Shown here piece by piece: positions 29,111 to 37,243 of a stretch of DNA of 62,239 nt. Source of the stretch: Burkholderiaceae bacterium (lineage in GTDB: Bacteria; Pseudomonadota; Gammaproteobacteria; Burkholderiales; Burkholderiaceae_B). Position 1 is the stretch's first letter. Each line of letters opens with the position of its first letter. Location: the NCBI GenBank assembly GCA_017983955.1, contig JAGOAJ010000018.1, positions 1 to 62,239 on the forward strand, in the 5' to 3' direction. Under the pieces are notes generated by a model. It ran no database searches. It was not told where the DNA came from and saw only the letters and a list, made by a program, of their open reading frames with translations. The position numbers and the translations under genes were made by a program.

Positions 29111-29139
29111 CTCGTTTTCCGCTCCAAATTCTTAAAAAA
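29111..29139 (+). repeat. Right direct repeat of the tRNA-Gly islet
   Basis: Copy of 26894-26922 with one difference (position 8, C to T). The bases just before it do not form the rest of a tRNA, so this is a fragment, not a second tRNA gene. Confidence 0.75.
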
Positions 29140-29165
29140 CCCAAACTTTGGTTTGGGCTTTTTAC
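29133..29165 (+). terminator. Duplicated terminator beside the right repeat
   Basis: CCCAAAC and GTTTGGG form a stem around a four-base loop, followed by CTTTTT. It is a slightly changed copy of the terminator of tRNA-Gly at 26917, as expected if the whole tRNA 3' region was duplicated. Confidence 0.8.
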
Positions 29166-29208
29166 TTTGTGCGTCGTATTCCAGCAGGGTGGTAAAGGAA
29201 GGTAAAGA

Positions 29209-29832
29209 ATGGACATCGCATTAATCCTGTTGTTAGCTGCTCTGGGATGGCAGGTGCTACGCGTACGCTATCAGCGCACGCATATAGCCCTGCTAGGGCG
29301 ACACTTGGCCAGCTTACAGCTTGAACGTCACATGGAAACGCTAACAGAGGGCTATACCCGCGCGATCCGTGAAGAGGCTGAAACACGCCGGCTTCAGGTG
29401 CTGGATATGTTCGCCCAAACTGAACGCGCCGTGGCGGCGCAGGCCCAGTCGCTTGCCGACGCCATGCAAAAGGAAAGCTTGCAAGCCACCAGCATGGGCG
29501 CACTCCCCTTCTGCCTGCCCTACGCCGAACGATTTCTACCTTCCATAACGCGGGATTTTCGCGAACTGCTGCACATCCATGCCGCGGGCCTGCGCCACGT
29601 AGTGGACAACGAAGGCGGCTGGGATGCAAAGAAACGGGCCTATCACCTTTCTGCGGAGCTATACCTGCTGCAGCACAGCTGCCACTGGTTCTGCAAATCG
29701 CGCGTCGTCGCCGATGCACGGCTGCTAAGACGGCACCAGGTCAATCATCAGAAAGTACTGGAGTCAGTCTCAAAAGTGACTCGCTCGGCGTATACGCGAT
29801 GGCTGCAGGGCGTGGACACCCACTCCAGTTAA
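29209..29832 (+). CDS. Unknown protein with an N-terminal membrane anchor
   Basis: A 207-residue protein that I do not recognise. Residues 2-18 are a hydrophobic segment (IALILLLAALGWQVL) that should anchor it in the inner membrane. A helical, Glu/Gln/Ala-rich stretch (about 45-95) may form a coiled coil, and the remainder is globular with several His and Trp residues (LQHSCHWFCKS). An AAGGAAGG ribosome site supports the ATG. It follows the right border of the tRNA-Gly islet and may be the original neighbour of the tRNA. Confidence 0.75.
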   Translation: MDIALILLLAALGWQVLRVRYQRTHIALLGRHLASLQLERHMETLTEGYTRAIREEAETRRLQVLDMFAQTERAVAAQAQSLADAMQKESLQATSMGALPFCLPYAERFLPSITRDFRELLHIHAAGLRHVVDNEGGWDAKKRAYHLSAELYLLQHSCHWFCKSRVVADARLLRRHQVNHQKVLESVSKVTRSAYTRWLQGVDTHSS

Positions 29833-29837
29833 CAACG

Positions 29838-30740
29838 TCAATTTTCTGTAGACAATTTGCTTAGCTTTCGCCCACCATATTCGGCAAGGCCAATCCCTGC
29901 CAGAATCATGATCAGGGCAGCTGCGTGATAAAGGTGGAACTCTTCGCCCAGCATAGTGACCGCCAGCAATGCGCCCCAAATGGGGAGCAGGTTGATGAAT
30001 AAGCCTGCCCGGTTCGCGCCTATCAGTTCCACTGCTTGAATGTAGAACACTTGGCCTAAAAGGGATGGGAAGATAACGATATAGATGACCGCCGCCCAGC
30101 CTTGAATATCGGGGAAGATGGTTGCACCCTGGGCCACTTCGAAGGCCAGTAAAGGAAGGGATGCCAACGTCGCCCCCAGGCACAGGACGAACATTAAGCT
30201 CGTCCAATGCACCTGTGGTTTAGTACGCAGTGCTGCCGTATAAACGCCGTAAGCAATGATGGCAACAAGCATAAGAGCATCGCCATAATTGATGCTAAGC
30301 GCGATCAAATTGGCAAGCTCGCCACGCACCGCGATCGCGATCACACCGATGAAAGAAAACATAAAGCCGATAGCCTGCTCCAGGCCAATACGGCTGGAAA
30401 AAAAGAAAAAGCTCGCAGCAAATACGAAAAGCGGCATGGCACCTTGCAAGATGCTGGTGTTTATCGCAGTGGTATAGACAAGGGCGTAGTAGAGCGCAAC
30501 ACTAAAGACAGTAAAACCAAGCGCCCCTAGTAACAGTAGATAGCCCAGTCGTAGCCGAATCGTCGACCAATCGACAGCAATCTGCTTTCTCTTTAAAAGA
30601 TATAGCGCCACCATCACGCTCGCCCAGCGGATAGTGACAAGAACCATGGGCGAAGCATGCCCGACCGCCAACTTACCAGCGATCGAATTACCTGCCCAGA
30701 AGAGTGTTGTCAGGGCAAGAAGGATGTAGGCTTTATAGAT
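29838..30740 (-). CDS. EamA/DMT-family transporter, non-canonical start
   Basis: Ten-helix drug/metabolite-type exporter with two EamA repeats, inner membrane; substrate unknown. The only canonical in-frame start is TTG at 30671 (277 residues), yet the reading frame before it codes for YKAYILLALTTLFWAGNSIAG, the first transmembrane helix of this family. The frame opens after a stop at 30758-30756, and an AGAGGA ribosome site sits six bases before an ATC codon at 30740 and directly before an ATT at 30746. I therefore extend the gene to 30740 on homology, with the start codon uncertain: a rare ATT/ATC start or a start-codon mutation. Confidence 0.8.
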   Translation of the reverse strand: MYKAYILLALTTLFWAGNSIAGKLAVGHASPMVLVTIRWASVMVALYLLKRKQIAVDWSTIRLRLGYLLLLGALGFTVFSVALYYALVYTTAINTSILQGAMPLFVFAASFFFFSSRIGLEQAIGFMFSFIGVIAIAVRGELANLIALSINYGDALMLVAIIAYGVYTAALRTKPQVHWTSLMFVLCLGATLASLPLLAFEVAQGATIFPDIQGWAAVIYIVIFPSLLGQVFYIQAVELIGANRAGLFINLLPIWGALLAVTMLGEEFHLYHAAALIMILAGIGLAEYGGRKLSKLSTEN

Positions 30741-30809
30741 GGCAATTCCTCTGTGCTACACGACTTAATGATGAACCAATTATTAACGGCGGATGAATTC
30801 GTGCCGCGG

Positions 30810-31859
30810 TCAGACGACTAATGAAGCGTTGTCGATGACAAAGCGATACTTCACATCACCCTTTAGCATGCGCTCGTAAGCTTCATTGATTTCATCGGCG
30901 CGTATCATCTCAATGTCCGCAACAATGCCATGCTGTGCGCAGAAATCCAGCATCTCTTGCGTTTCCGGAATGCCACCTATCAGTGAGCCCGCTAGACTGC
31001 GGCGCTTCATGATCAGGCTAAACACCTGCGGCGAAGGATGCGGCGTCGCAGGTGCGCCGACCAGTGTCATGGTGCCGTCGCGCTTGAGCATCGCCAAAAA
31101 CGCATCCAGGTCATGCGGCGCGGCCACAGTGTTGAGAATGAAATTGAAACTTTTGGCGTCTGCGGCCATTTCTTCCGGATTACGCGAGACGACGACCTCA
31201 TCAGCGCCTAGCGCCTTGGCTGCCTCTCGCTTGGACTCGGACGTAGTGAAGGCCACGACGTGCGCGCCCATAGCATGGGCCAGCTTGATGCCCATGTGAC
31301 CCAGGCCGCCTATGCCAACCACGCCCACCTTCTGGCCTGGCCCTACCTTCCAGTGGCGTAGCGGCGAATAAGTGGTAATGCCCGCACACAGCAGCGGCGC
31401 GACAGCGGCCAGCTGTTCTTCGGGGTGGCGCACGCGCAGCACGTAGCGCTCGTGCACGACTATCTGCTGTGAGTAACCGCCCAATGTATGACCTGGCTGG
31501 TCCGGCGTCGCGAAGTTGTATGTTCCTACCATGCCGTCGCAGTAGTTCTCTAGGCCGTCATCACAATCCTCGCAGTGCTGGCAGCTATCGACAATACAGC
31601 CGACCCCGACCAGATCACCTATCTGGAAGCCCGACACATGCCCACCCACAGCCGACACACGCCCTACAATTTCATGCCCTGGAACGCAGGGATAAAGGGT
31701 GCCTGCCCATTCTGCGCGCACCTGGTGCAGGTCGGAGTGGCACACGCCGCAGTAGGCGATGTCGATTTGCACGTCGTGCTCGCCCGGGGCTCGCCGGGTG
31801 ATCTCCATGGCTACAAGAGGAAGGTCGCCCGCTTGAGCGCCGTAGGCTTTGATGGTCAT
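30810..31859 (-). CDS. Zinc-dependent alcohol dehydrogenase (YahK/CAD type)
   Basis: Cytoplasmic medium-chain dehydrogenase, 349 residues, that probably reduces aldehydes with NADPH. The catalytic-zinc region is CGVCHSDLHQ with GHEIVG, the structural-zinc cluster CQHCEDCDDGLENYC, and the cofactor motif GVVGIGGLGHMGIKLA, where the following TTSES favours NADPH. Close relatives in sequence are E. coli YahK and plant cinnamyl alcohol dehydrogenases. An AGGAG ribosome site precedes the ATG. It is divergent from the BKACE gene over a 188-base gap. Confidence 0.93.
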   Translation of the reverse strand: MTIKAYGAQAGDLPLVAMEITRRAPGEHDVQIDIAYCGVCHSDLHQVRAEWAGTLYPCVPGHEIVGRVSAVGGHVSGFQIGDLVGVGCIVDSCQHCEDCDDGLENYCDGMVGTYNFATPDQPGHTLGGYSQQIVVHERYVLRVRHPEEQLAAVAPLLCAGITTYSPLRHWKVGPGQKVGVVGIGGLGHMGIKLAHAMGAHVVAFTTSESKREAAKALGADEVVVSRNPEEMAADAKSFNFILNTVAAPHDLDAFLAMLKRDGTMTLVGAPATPHPSPQVFSLIMKRRSLAGSLIGGIPETQEMLDFCAQHGIVADIEMIRADEINEAYERMLKGDVKYRFVIDNASLVV

Positions 31860-32047
31860 GATAAGAACTCCTATATCGATTAGAAACTACACGTTGAAAA
31901 CACGTAGCCGCCCCCCCATCAAATAGCATACCTCCAATGGTTGAGCCCAGTGCGATAAAACCCGCGATACCCAGCTGCTGCCTGCCTGCAAAAAAAATGC
32001 TAGGCTAGACTAAGTCCGATTGATTATTTTCCCAAAAAGAGACAAGC

Positions 32048-32980
32048 ATGAGAACACAAGACAAAATTATTATCAGTTGTGCCGTAACCGGAGCCATCCA
32101 CACCCCGTCGATGTCGCCACATCTTCCGATCACCGCTGAAGAAATTGCCCAGTCTGCCATAGAGGCTGCTGAAGCAGGCGCGGCCATCATTCACCTGCAT
32201 GCGCGCGACCCAATTACTGGTAAGCCCGACCAACGGCCCGAGGCGTTCGAGCCGTTCCTCAAAACCATCAAGCAGCACAGCAATGCAGTAGTCAACCTGA
32301 CTACTGGCGGCTCTCCCTACATGACTGTGCAGGAACGCATGCAGCCTGCCAAAGTCCTCAAGCCAGAAATCGCGTCGATGAACATGGGTACCATGAACTT
32401 CGGCCTGTTTCCCATGCTAGAGCGCTACAAAGAATTCAAACACGACTGGGAACGCGCTTACCTTGAAGGCAGCAAAGATCTGATTTTCCGCAACACCTAT
32501 GGTGATCTGGAAACCGTCTTTGAAGAACTGGGGCCTAACCAGACACGCTATGAATTCGAATGCTACGACACCGCGCATCTTTACAACCTGGCGCATTTCC
32601 GTGACCGTGGCCTGGTGCAAGGGCCATTTTTCATTCAAACTGTGTTCGGCATCCTAGGCGGCATCGGTACCCATCCTGACGACATTATGCACATGAAGCG
32701 TACAGCTGACCGGCTATTCGGCGACGACTACTGCTGGTCAGTGCTGGGTGCGGGTGCATCACAAATGAAGGTGGCAGCCATGGCCGCCTCCATGGGCGGC
32801 AACGTTCGGGTAGGGCTGGAAGACAGCCTGTGGATAGGCAAAGGCAAGTTGGCGCAAACCAATGCCGAACAAGTACGCAAGGTGCGCGAGATCCTTGAAG
32901 GCATGGGTCTTCAAATTGCCACCCCGGACGAGGCACGGCAAATTCTGCAGCTCAAGGGAAGTGACAAGGTCGCATTCTAA
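32048..32980 (+). CDS. BKACE family (DUF849) beta-keto acid cleavage enzyme
   Basis: Zinc enzyme of the 3-keto-5-aminohexanoate cleavage family: it condenses a beta-keto acid with acetyl-CoA to give acetoacetate and a new acyl-CoA. The 310 residues include the N-terminal SCAVTGAIHTPSMSPHLPIT, the zinc-binding HLHARD, VNLTTGG, and the C-terminal GGNVRVGLEDSLW with the conserved Glu. The actual beta-keto acid cannot be predicted. It stands alone, divergent from the alcohol dehydrogenase. Confidence 0.9.
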   Translation: MRTQDKIIISCAVTGAIHTPSMSPHLPITAEEIAQSAIEAAEAGAAIIHLHARDPITGKPDQRPEAFEPFLKTIKQHSNAVVNLTTGGSPYMTVQERMQPAKVLKPEIASMNMGTMNFGLFPMLERYKEFKHDWERAYLEGSKDLIFRNTYGDLETVFEELGPNQTRYEFECYDTAHLYNLAHFRDRGLVQGPFFIQTVFGILGGIGTHPDDIMHMKRTADRLFGDDYCWSVLGAGASQMKVAAMAASMGGNVRVGLEDSLWIGKGKLAQTNAEQVRKVREILEGMGLQIATPDEARQILQLKGSDKVAF

Positions 32981-33050
32981 GTGGTAAAGCGTGCCGGACG
33001 CGCAATTTAATCGTACGTGGCTGCCCAAGCGCAGTGGCAGCACACCGTAC

Positions 33051-33250
33051 TCATCTCGCAAAATGCTCAAGCACAATGGGGTAAAGCGACGCGACCAGCA
33101 ACAGTGCCATGCCGATGTTGAAACGCTGCACCGACCTGGGCTGGCGCAGCAGGCGGCGCAAGGCGCTGCCAAACAAGGTCCATACACTGATGCTACCCGC
33201 CCTGGCAATACGCCACGCTAGATAAAGCAGATAGGCTGCGCACGCAAAGC
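33051..33250 (-). pseudogene. C-terminal remnant of a LysE-family amino acid exporter
   Basis: On the minus strand an open stretch of about 66 codons ends in TGA at 33051 and reads AAYLLYLAWRIARAG ... WTLFGSALRRLLRQP ... RFNIGMALLLVASLYPIVL, the last third of LysE/RhtB exporters. Upstream the similarity stops near 33250 and the frame meets a stop at 33293; no N-terminal part is present, because the channel gene begins close by. The remaining 350-base gap shows nothing else. Confidence 0.65.
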
Positions 33251-33333
33251 GGCTGCGCTCGGTGTCCTGTTTGCACCTGGCGTATTGTTTTCACCACGCC
33301 AAGCGCCCTCCTCCAGGCTCCGGGTATCGGTAG

Positions 33334-35781
33334 CTATGGTGCGGTCGTATCAGGCGGCGTGGGCGCGGCGCCACCTGTCGGAGCAGGCATAGCAACGTCC
33401 GCCGAGGGCGGCGGCATGGGCTGCAGCTTAATATCGCGCTTGCGCAAGGCGCCCAGTATCTGGAACATCAGCTCGCTACGCATCCTGCTGACATTACGTG
33501 GCGAAATCACATAGCAGGTGGCCGAAAACGTCAACGTAAGTTCGCTGAAGGCCTCTAGCATGACCAATGGTGCCGGCTTGTCGAGTATATCCGGCTGTTC
33601 AAGCATAGCCGCCATCATGATGTCACGCACCACATCGGCATTCACGTTAAGCGGCATGTTGAACTTGAGCGACACCACACCCAGCGGATTGGCCATGGTC
33701 ACGTTGCGCACCTTCTTGGTGATGAACTCCGAATTCGGCACTATCATCGTGGAACGATCGAACATTTCTATTTCTGTCGCGCGTGCGCTAATTTTTCGCA
33801 CATTGCCCTCGACCCCGTCCAAGCTCACCCAGTCCCCCACCTTGATGGGCCGTTCCGCCACAAGTATCATGCCGGACACAAAGTTCTGTACCACCGCCTG
33901 CAACCCGAAACCTATACCTACCGATAAGGCGCTAACGATCCAAGCCATGCGCTCCAGGCCTATGCCCAGCGAAGACATGGCCATCATAATGACGGCGAAG
34001 TAACCCAGATAGCTAAGCAAATTAGCCGCTGAAGTACGCATGCTCTCGTCAAGCCGAGTCACAGGCAGGAACTGGTCCGATATCCACGACCTAAGCACCC
34101 TGACCGCGTAGACTCCGGCAAGCAACACGGCCATGGTCAACATCATAGAGATCGGTTTGATCTGTACCTCACCCACCTTAAAGCCCGCTGTCACAAAACC
34201 CAGCCGACGCTGCAGCCAGTCGCCTGGATTCTCGCCAAAGGGCAGGAGCACCAAAGAAATCGCGAAAATAACTAATACCAATCGCAAGGTACCCGACATC
34301 AGCACCAATAATTGGCAGCGGGTGCGCGCTTGCTGCTCGGTCAATACATTAGCAACCTGCTCCACGCCCACTTTAGCAACCATACTATCGAAGATGTCTG
34401 CGACCAGTACCAACAGTAGGTAAGCCGTACTGCCCACCAGAGCCAGCCAGATTATTTCCTGGGCCACCAGGCTGCTTAGCGCGATGAAGCCCAACAAGAA
34501 GGCAGCCAGGCTCACCCAGATGACAAAAACCAGTACTGAAGGCATCGCCCTTGCCCATGCAGCCACTGGCGAACCTGCCTGGGACTCATCCGCCAGCGCT
34601 TTATGGGCCTGCTTACGTAAACTGGATCGCAAGCTCAAGGCCGTAAAACCGATCAGTATGTTCAGTATCACTGTCATGACGCCATTAACGAACAAGGTGG
34701 TGCTCAGTGACGCATTGATCAATTCAAGCAAGCGTTGGGCGGCCCACGCCGACGCGATCGTGATGGCGAATACCACAGGAACCCAGCCCAGTTTCTTGGC
34801 CAGCCTATCAGTGAGTGCCGGTAATCGCCAACTGGGGCGTGCTGGTGCCAACAGCGCCATACCCAAGCCACCCACAAAGCCTCCAAGGTAAATCGCTACC
34901 GTACATTGCTCCAGGAAAGTGTTCAGATCAGCATCCAAGTTTCCCTTCCATCGCAGGACCCACAGCAGGATAGTGGCGAGCAAGGCGGGCACCAGCGTAT
35001 AAAGCGCTACTGTTAGGACGGCGAAGATCGACCGACGCAGGCGTGCCGGCTTGGTGTGCCTGACAGTAAACGTGGCCAGGCTACGCCGCCCGATTTCACT
35101 GCTCAACAACAGCAACAGCGCCAACACCACCGCCCTGGACCACACATAGGTGGGTGTGTCCTTCATGCTGTTGCCCAGCTTGTCTAATAAGCCATTTACC
35201 CGCCGTATATCGGGCGGCGCATCACGCACCAAATCGCTCCAAAAGCTAGCGGTCAATAAGGACTGCGAACGCGTGCCCAACTCCGCCTGGAAGCGCGCCC
35301 GGCGCAATAGGGAGATTTGATCCGTGCCCTGCCTGGCGCCCACGCCCATCAGCCGGGCCAATTTAACCTGAGAATCAAGCAAGGACTGCTGCTTCGTCAA
35401 CTGTGCCCGCTGCTGGGCGATGTCGGGCGGCTCGACCGTATCAGGGGCGGGAGTGCCCAGTTCTTTCAGGCGGGCCTGAATACTGACCAGTTCAGGCTCA
35501 AGTTGAGTCGCGATCTCGTCAGCCCGCAGTTGGGCCTCTCGCAAAGTGTCGCGCATCGCGACCAGCCCCGTATCGTCTATGCCTTCTGGCTTATTTTTCA
35601 GTCGTTCTTGAATGCCGGTGACCGATGACTGGGTTTTGTCCAGCGTCGCGCCCACATCCTGTACTGCGGACGGCGCGGAAGTCTGCGCGTATGCTTGCGG
35701 CGTAACACTGCCCAACCCCGACAACAACGCCAGGCAGAAAAGCCATATAGCGACAAACTGGAGTCGAGACAGGTGCATCAT
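33334..35781 (-). CDS. Large MscS-type mechanosensitive channel with DUF3772 domain
   Basis: An 815-residue inner-membrane channel. A signal peptide (cut near AYAQ, residue 33) leads into a periplasmic coiled-coil DUF3772-type domain (about 40-210), then about ten membrane helices, and the MscS core: SALSVGIGFGLQAVVQNFVSGMILVAERPIKVGDWV, which is the pore helix and beta domain. A Pro-rich tail closes it. It should release solutes at hypo-osmotic shock. The gene is single, with no partner apparent nearby. Confidence 0.92.
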   Translation of the reverse strand: MMHLSRLQFVAIWLFCLALLSGLGSVTPQAYAQTSAPSAVQDVGATLDKTQSSVTGIQERLKNKPEGIDDTGLVAMRDTLREAQLRADEIATQLEPELVSIQARLKELGTPAPDTVEPPDIAQQRAQLTKQQSLLDSQVKLARLMGVGARQGTDQISLLRRARFQAELGTRSQSLLTASFWSDLVRDAPPDIRRVNGLLDKLGNSMKDTPTYVWSRAVVLALLLLLSSEIGRRSLATFTVRHTKPARLRRSIFAVLTVALYTLVPALLATILLWVLRWKGNLDADLNTFLEQCTVAIYLGGFVGGLGMALLAPARPSWRLPALTDRLAKKLGWVPVVFAITIASAWAAQRLLELINASLSTTLFVNGVMTVILNILIGFTALSLRSSLRKQAHKALADESQAGSPVAAWARAMPSVLVFVIWVSLAAFLLGFIALSSLVAQEIIWLALVGSTAYLLLVLVADIFDSMVAKVGVEQVANVLTEQQARTRCQLLVLMSGTLRLVLVIFAISLVLLPFGENPGDWLQRRLGFVTAGFKVGEVQIKPISMMLTMAVLLAGVYAVRVLRSWISDQFLPVTRLDESMRTSAANLLSYLGYFAVIMMAMSSLGIGLERMAWIVSALSVGIGFGLQAVVQNFVSGMILVAERPIKVGDWVSLDGVEGNVRKISARATEIEMFDRSTMIVPNSEFITKKVRNVTMANPLGVVSLKFNMPLNVNADVVRDIMMAAMLEQPDILDKPAPLVMLEAFSELTLTFSATCYVISPRNVSRMRSELMFQILGALRKRDIKLQPMPPPSADVAMPAPTGGAAPTPPDTTAP

Positions 35782-35863
35782 GCGAAGACCACCGTGTAAG
35801 AATGACTGGGAACCCTATATAACAGCAAGTAGCTTGCCAAATCACATCCCGGATTCCCACCGT

Positions 35864-36355
35864 TTACTGTGACTTAACGTTCAGACGTTCGTGCCACTGA
35901 GCTATCGATTCTTCCGGATAGCCCTTGAATAGCCTATCGTCAGGAAGGGCCACTACCTCGACCCAGGATGGCTTAGAGTCAAGAAATAAATGGGTGTGCT
36001 GTGGCGGCGTGGGCAAGGGATTATCGATGGCTGATGCAAATGGATGAATAAGCTCGGGCCACTCTGGGCTGAATAGCCACAGACCGCTACCACACAACTT
36101 GCAAAAGTGACGTTCAGCCGTGCTGGCATGCCAGCGCCCGGTCTCGTCGTCTTTTACTTTGGCGTGATAAATAGCTATGTTTTCGCTACCTGATACCTTC
36201 ATGCTGCGCGCATCAGCCGCCAAGTTAATCGAATAGCCGCCACCACCTTGAGTCTTGCGACAAATCGAGCAATAACATCGCTGATAAGGATAAGGCGTGT
36301 TGCTGTCTGCGGTAAATTTTACCGCCGTGCAATGACAGGAACCTTGCAGTTGCAT
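35864..36355 (-). CDS. GFA-family (glutathione-dependent formaldehyde-activating enzyme-like) protein
   Basis: A 163-residue zinc protein of the GFA/CENP-V fold. Its cysteine pattern is typical: CHC at the N-terminus, CYCSIC, and CKLCGSGLW in the middle, forming two zinc sites. The name derives from one member that adds glutathione to formaldehyde; most members have unknown substrates. The ATG at 36355 has a strong AAGGAG site. It is 36 bases downstream of the MlaC-like gene in the same direction. Confidence 0.88.
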   Translation of the reverse strand: MQLQGSCHCTAVKFTADSNTPYPYQRCYCSICRKTQGGGGYSINLAADARSMKVSGSENIAIYHAKVKDDETGRWHASTAERHFCKLCGSGLWLFSPEWPELIHPFASAIDNPLPTPPQHTHLFLDSKPSWVEVVALPDDRLFKGYPEESIAQWHERLNVKSQ

Positions 36356-36391
36356 AGCGATTCTCCTTAAGCAGCCCACAGCATCCAGCGA

Positions 36392-37054
36392 TCATTTCTT
36401 CCGGTTCAGTGTAGCGATCAGGCCATCAATACCCTGCTGCGTTATCTGATGTGAAAACTGATTCCTATAATTCTGAATCAACCAAATACCCTCTACATTC
36501 AGATCATAAATTTTCCAGCCATCCGGTGTTTTCTCAAGGCGGTAATCAACCCCTACCGATGGGCCGTTGTGCTGAGAAAAAACAGTACGGACCACTGCAT
36601 CATTGGCAGCTGCATCGCCTCGAAACGGCAGCACGGTAATGGCAGAAATTTTGTCCACATGAGCCAGGGCGCCAGCATAGGTTCTGATCAACGTACCTTT
36701 GAAGGCATCAGGCAGCTCTTGTTTCTGTTGGTCGGTGGCCTGACGCCAATACCTACCAGCCGCCAGGCGTGTGGTTTTCTGGAAATTCACGTACGGCAGC
36801 AAATACTGGTTCACCAATTCATTGATGCGTTTCAGATCTCCGCGCTTTGCCGCTTCATCATTGCGGACCGCTTCAAGCGCGTTATTACCCACGATACGAA
36901 CCAGTTCATTGGGCGGGGTATTCGGCCCAACGGTATCTTGCGCGCCCGCGGGCTGCAATGGCCAGACTACAGCCAAAGATAAGGCCATCAGCGCCATGGC
37001 GACGCCACGATGGACCTTCAGCGGAAAAATTGAGCGTAGGCTGGAATAGATCAT
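36392..37054 (-). CDS. MlaC/Ttg2D-like phospholipid-binding protein
   Basis: A 220-residue exported protein with a long signal segment (hydrophobic MALMALSLAVVWPL, cut near AGAQ at residue 39) and the MlaC fold: NELVNQYLLPYVNFQKTTRLAAGRYWRQAT, FKGTLIRTYAG, and the closing GWKIYDLNVEGIWLIQNYRNQF. MlaC proteins shuttle phospholipid between the outer and inner membranes. Here it is alone, without mlaDEFB, and so works with a system encoded elsewhere or has a different role. Start chosen at the ATG at 37054 for the signal peptide; the frame is open further upstream. Confidence 0.87.
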   Translation of the reverse strand: MIYSSLRSIFPLKVHRGVAMALMALSLAVVWPLQPAGAQDTVGPNTPPNELVRIVGNNALEAVRNDEAAKRGDLKRINELVNQYLLPYVNFQKTTRLAAGRYWRQATDQQKQELPDAFKGTLIRTYAGALAHVDKISAITVLPFRGDAAANDAVVRTVFSQHNGPSVGVDYRLEKTPDGWKIYDLNVEGIWLIQNYRNQFSHQITQQGIDGLIATLNRKK

Positions 37055-37212
37055 AGCTCTAGTTTGAGCGCATCCCCCGCTTATGACAAGCCCTGCGCAC
37101 TGGCCGGTACAAAACGTAGCCCTGTATGCATGACGTCCCAACCCGGATATACAGAATAGGCACTATCCACGTATGGCAGCAAGTATTGCTCCATCAGCAA
37201 GGCGAAAAACCA

Positions 37213-37240
37213 ATTAAATAAGGCCCCGAAGGGCCATATT
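37213..37240 (-). terminator. Terminator of the aap/SHMT-like operon
   Basis: On the minus strand GGCCC-TTCG-GGGCC forms a short hairpin capped by the extra-stable C(UUCG)G tetraloop, followed by TTATTTAATT. It lies four to nine bases after the stop codon of the SHMT-like gene. Confidence 0.8.
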
Positions 37241-37243
37241 TAA

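Larger units (their letters stand above)
26894..29139. mobile_element. Putative 2.2-kb tRNA-Gly islet carrying hipBA
   Basis: The segment between the two direct repeats holds a terminator, a 52-codon reading frame, the hipBA pair on the minus strand and a nested hairpin, and no integrase. The layout (tRNA 3' end duplicated, toxin-antitoxin cargo) is that of a small integrative islet or the residue of a larger island. Without an integrase, a tandem duplication of the tRNA end is the alternative explanation. Confidence 0.55.

Noticed and set aside
29093-29139. Second tRNA-Gly gene at the right repeat
   Set aside because: Only the acceptor 3' strand and flank are present; no D- or anticodon arm can be folded upstream.
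32759-33208. A 149-codon minus-strand frame over the end of the BKACE gene
   Set aside because: It runs antisense to the conserved C-terminus of BKACE; the LysE-like similarity lies in a different frame.
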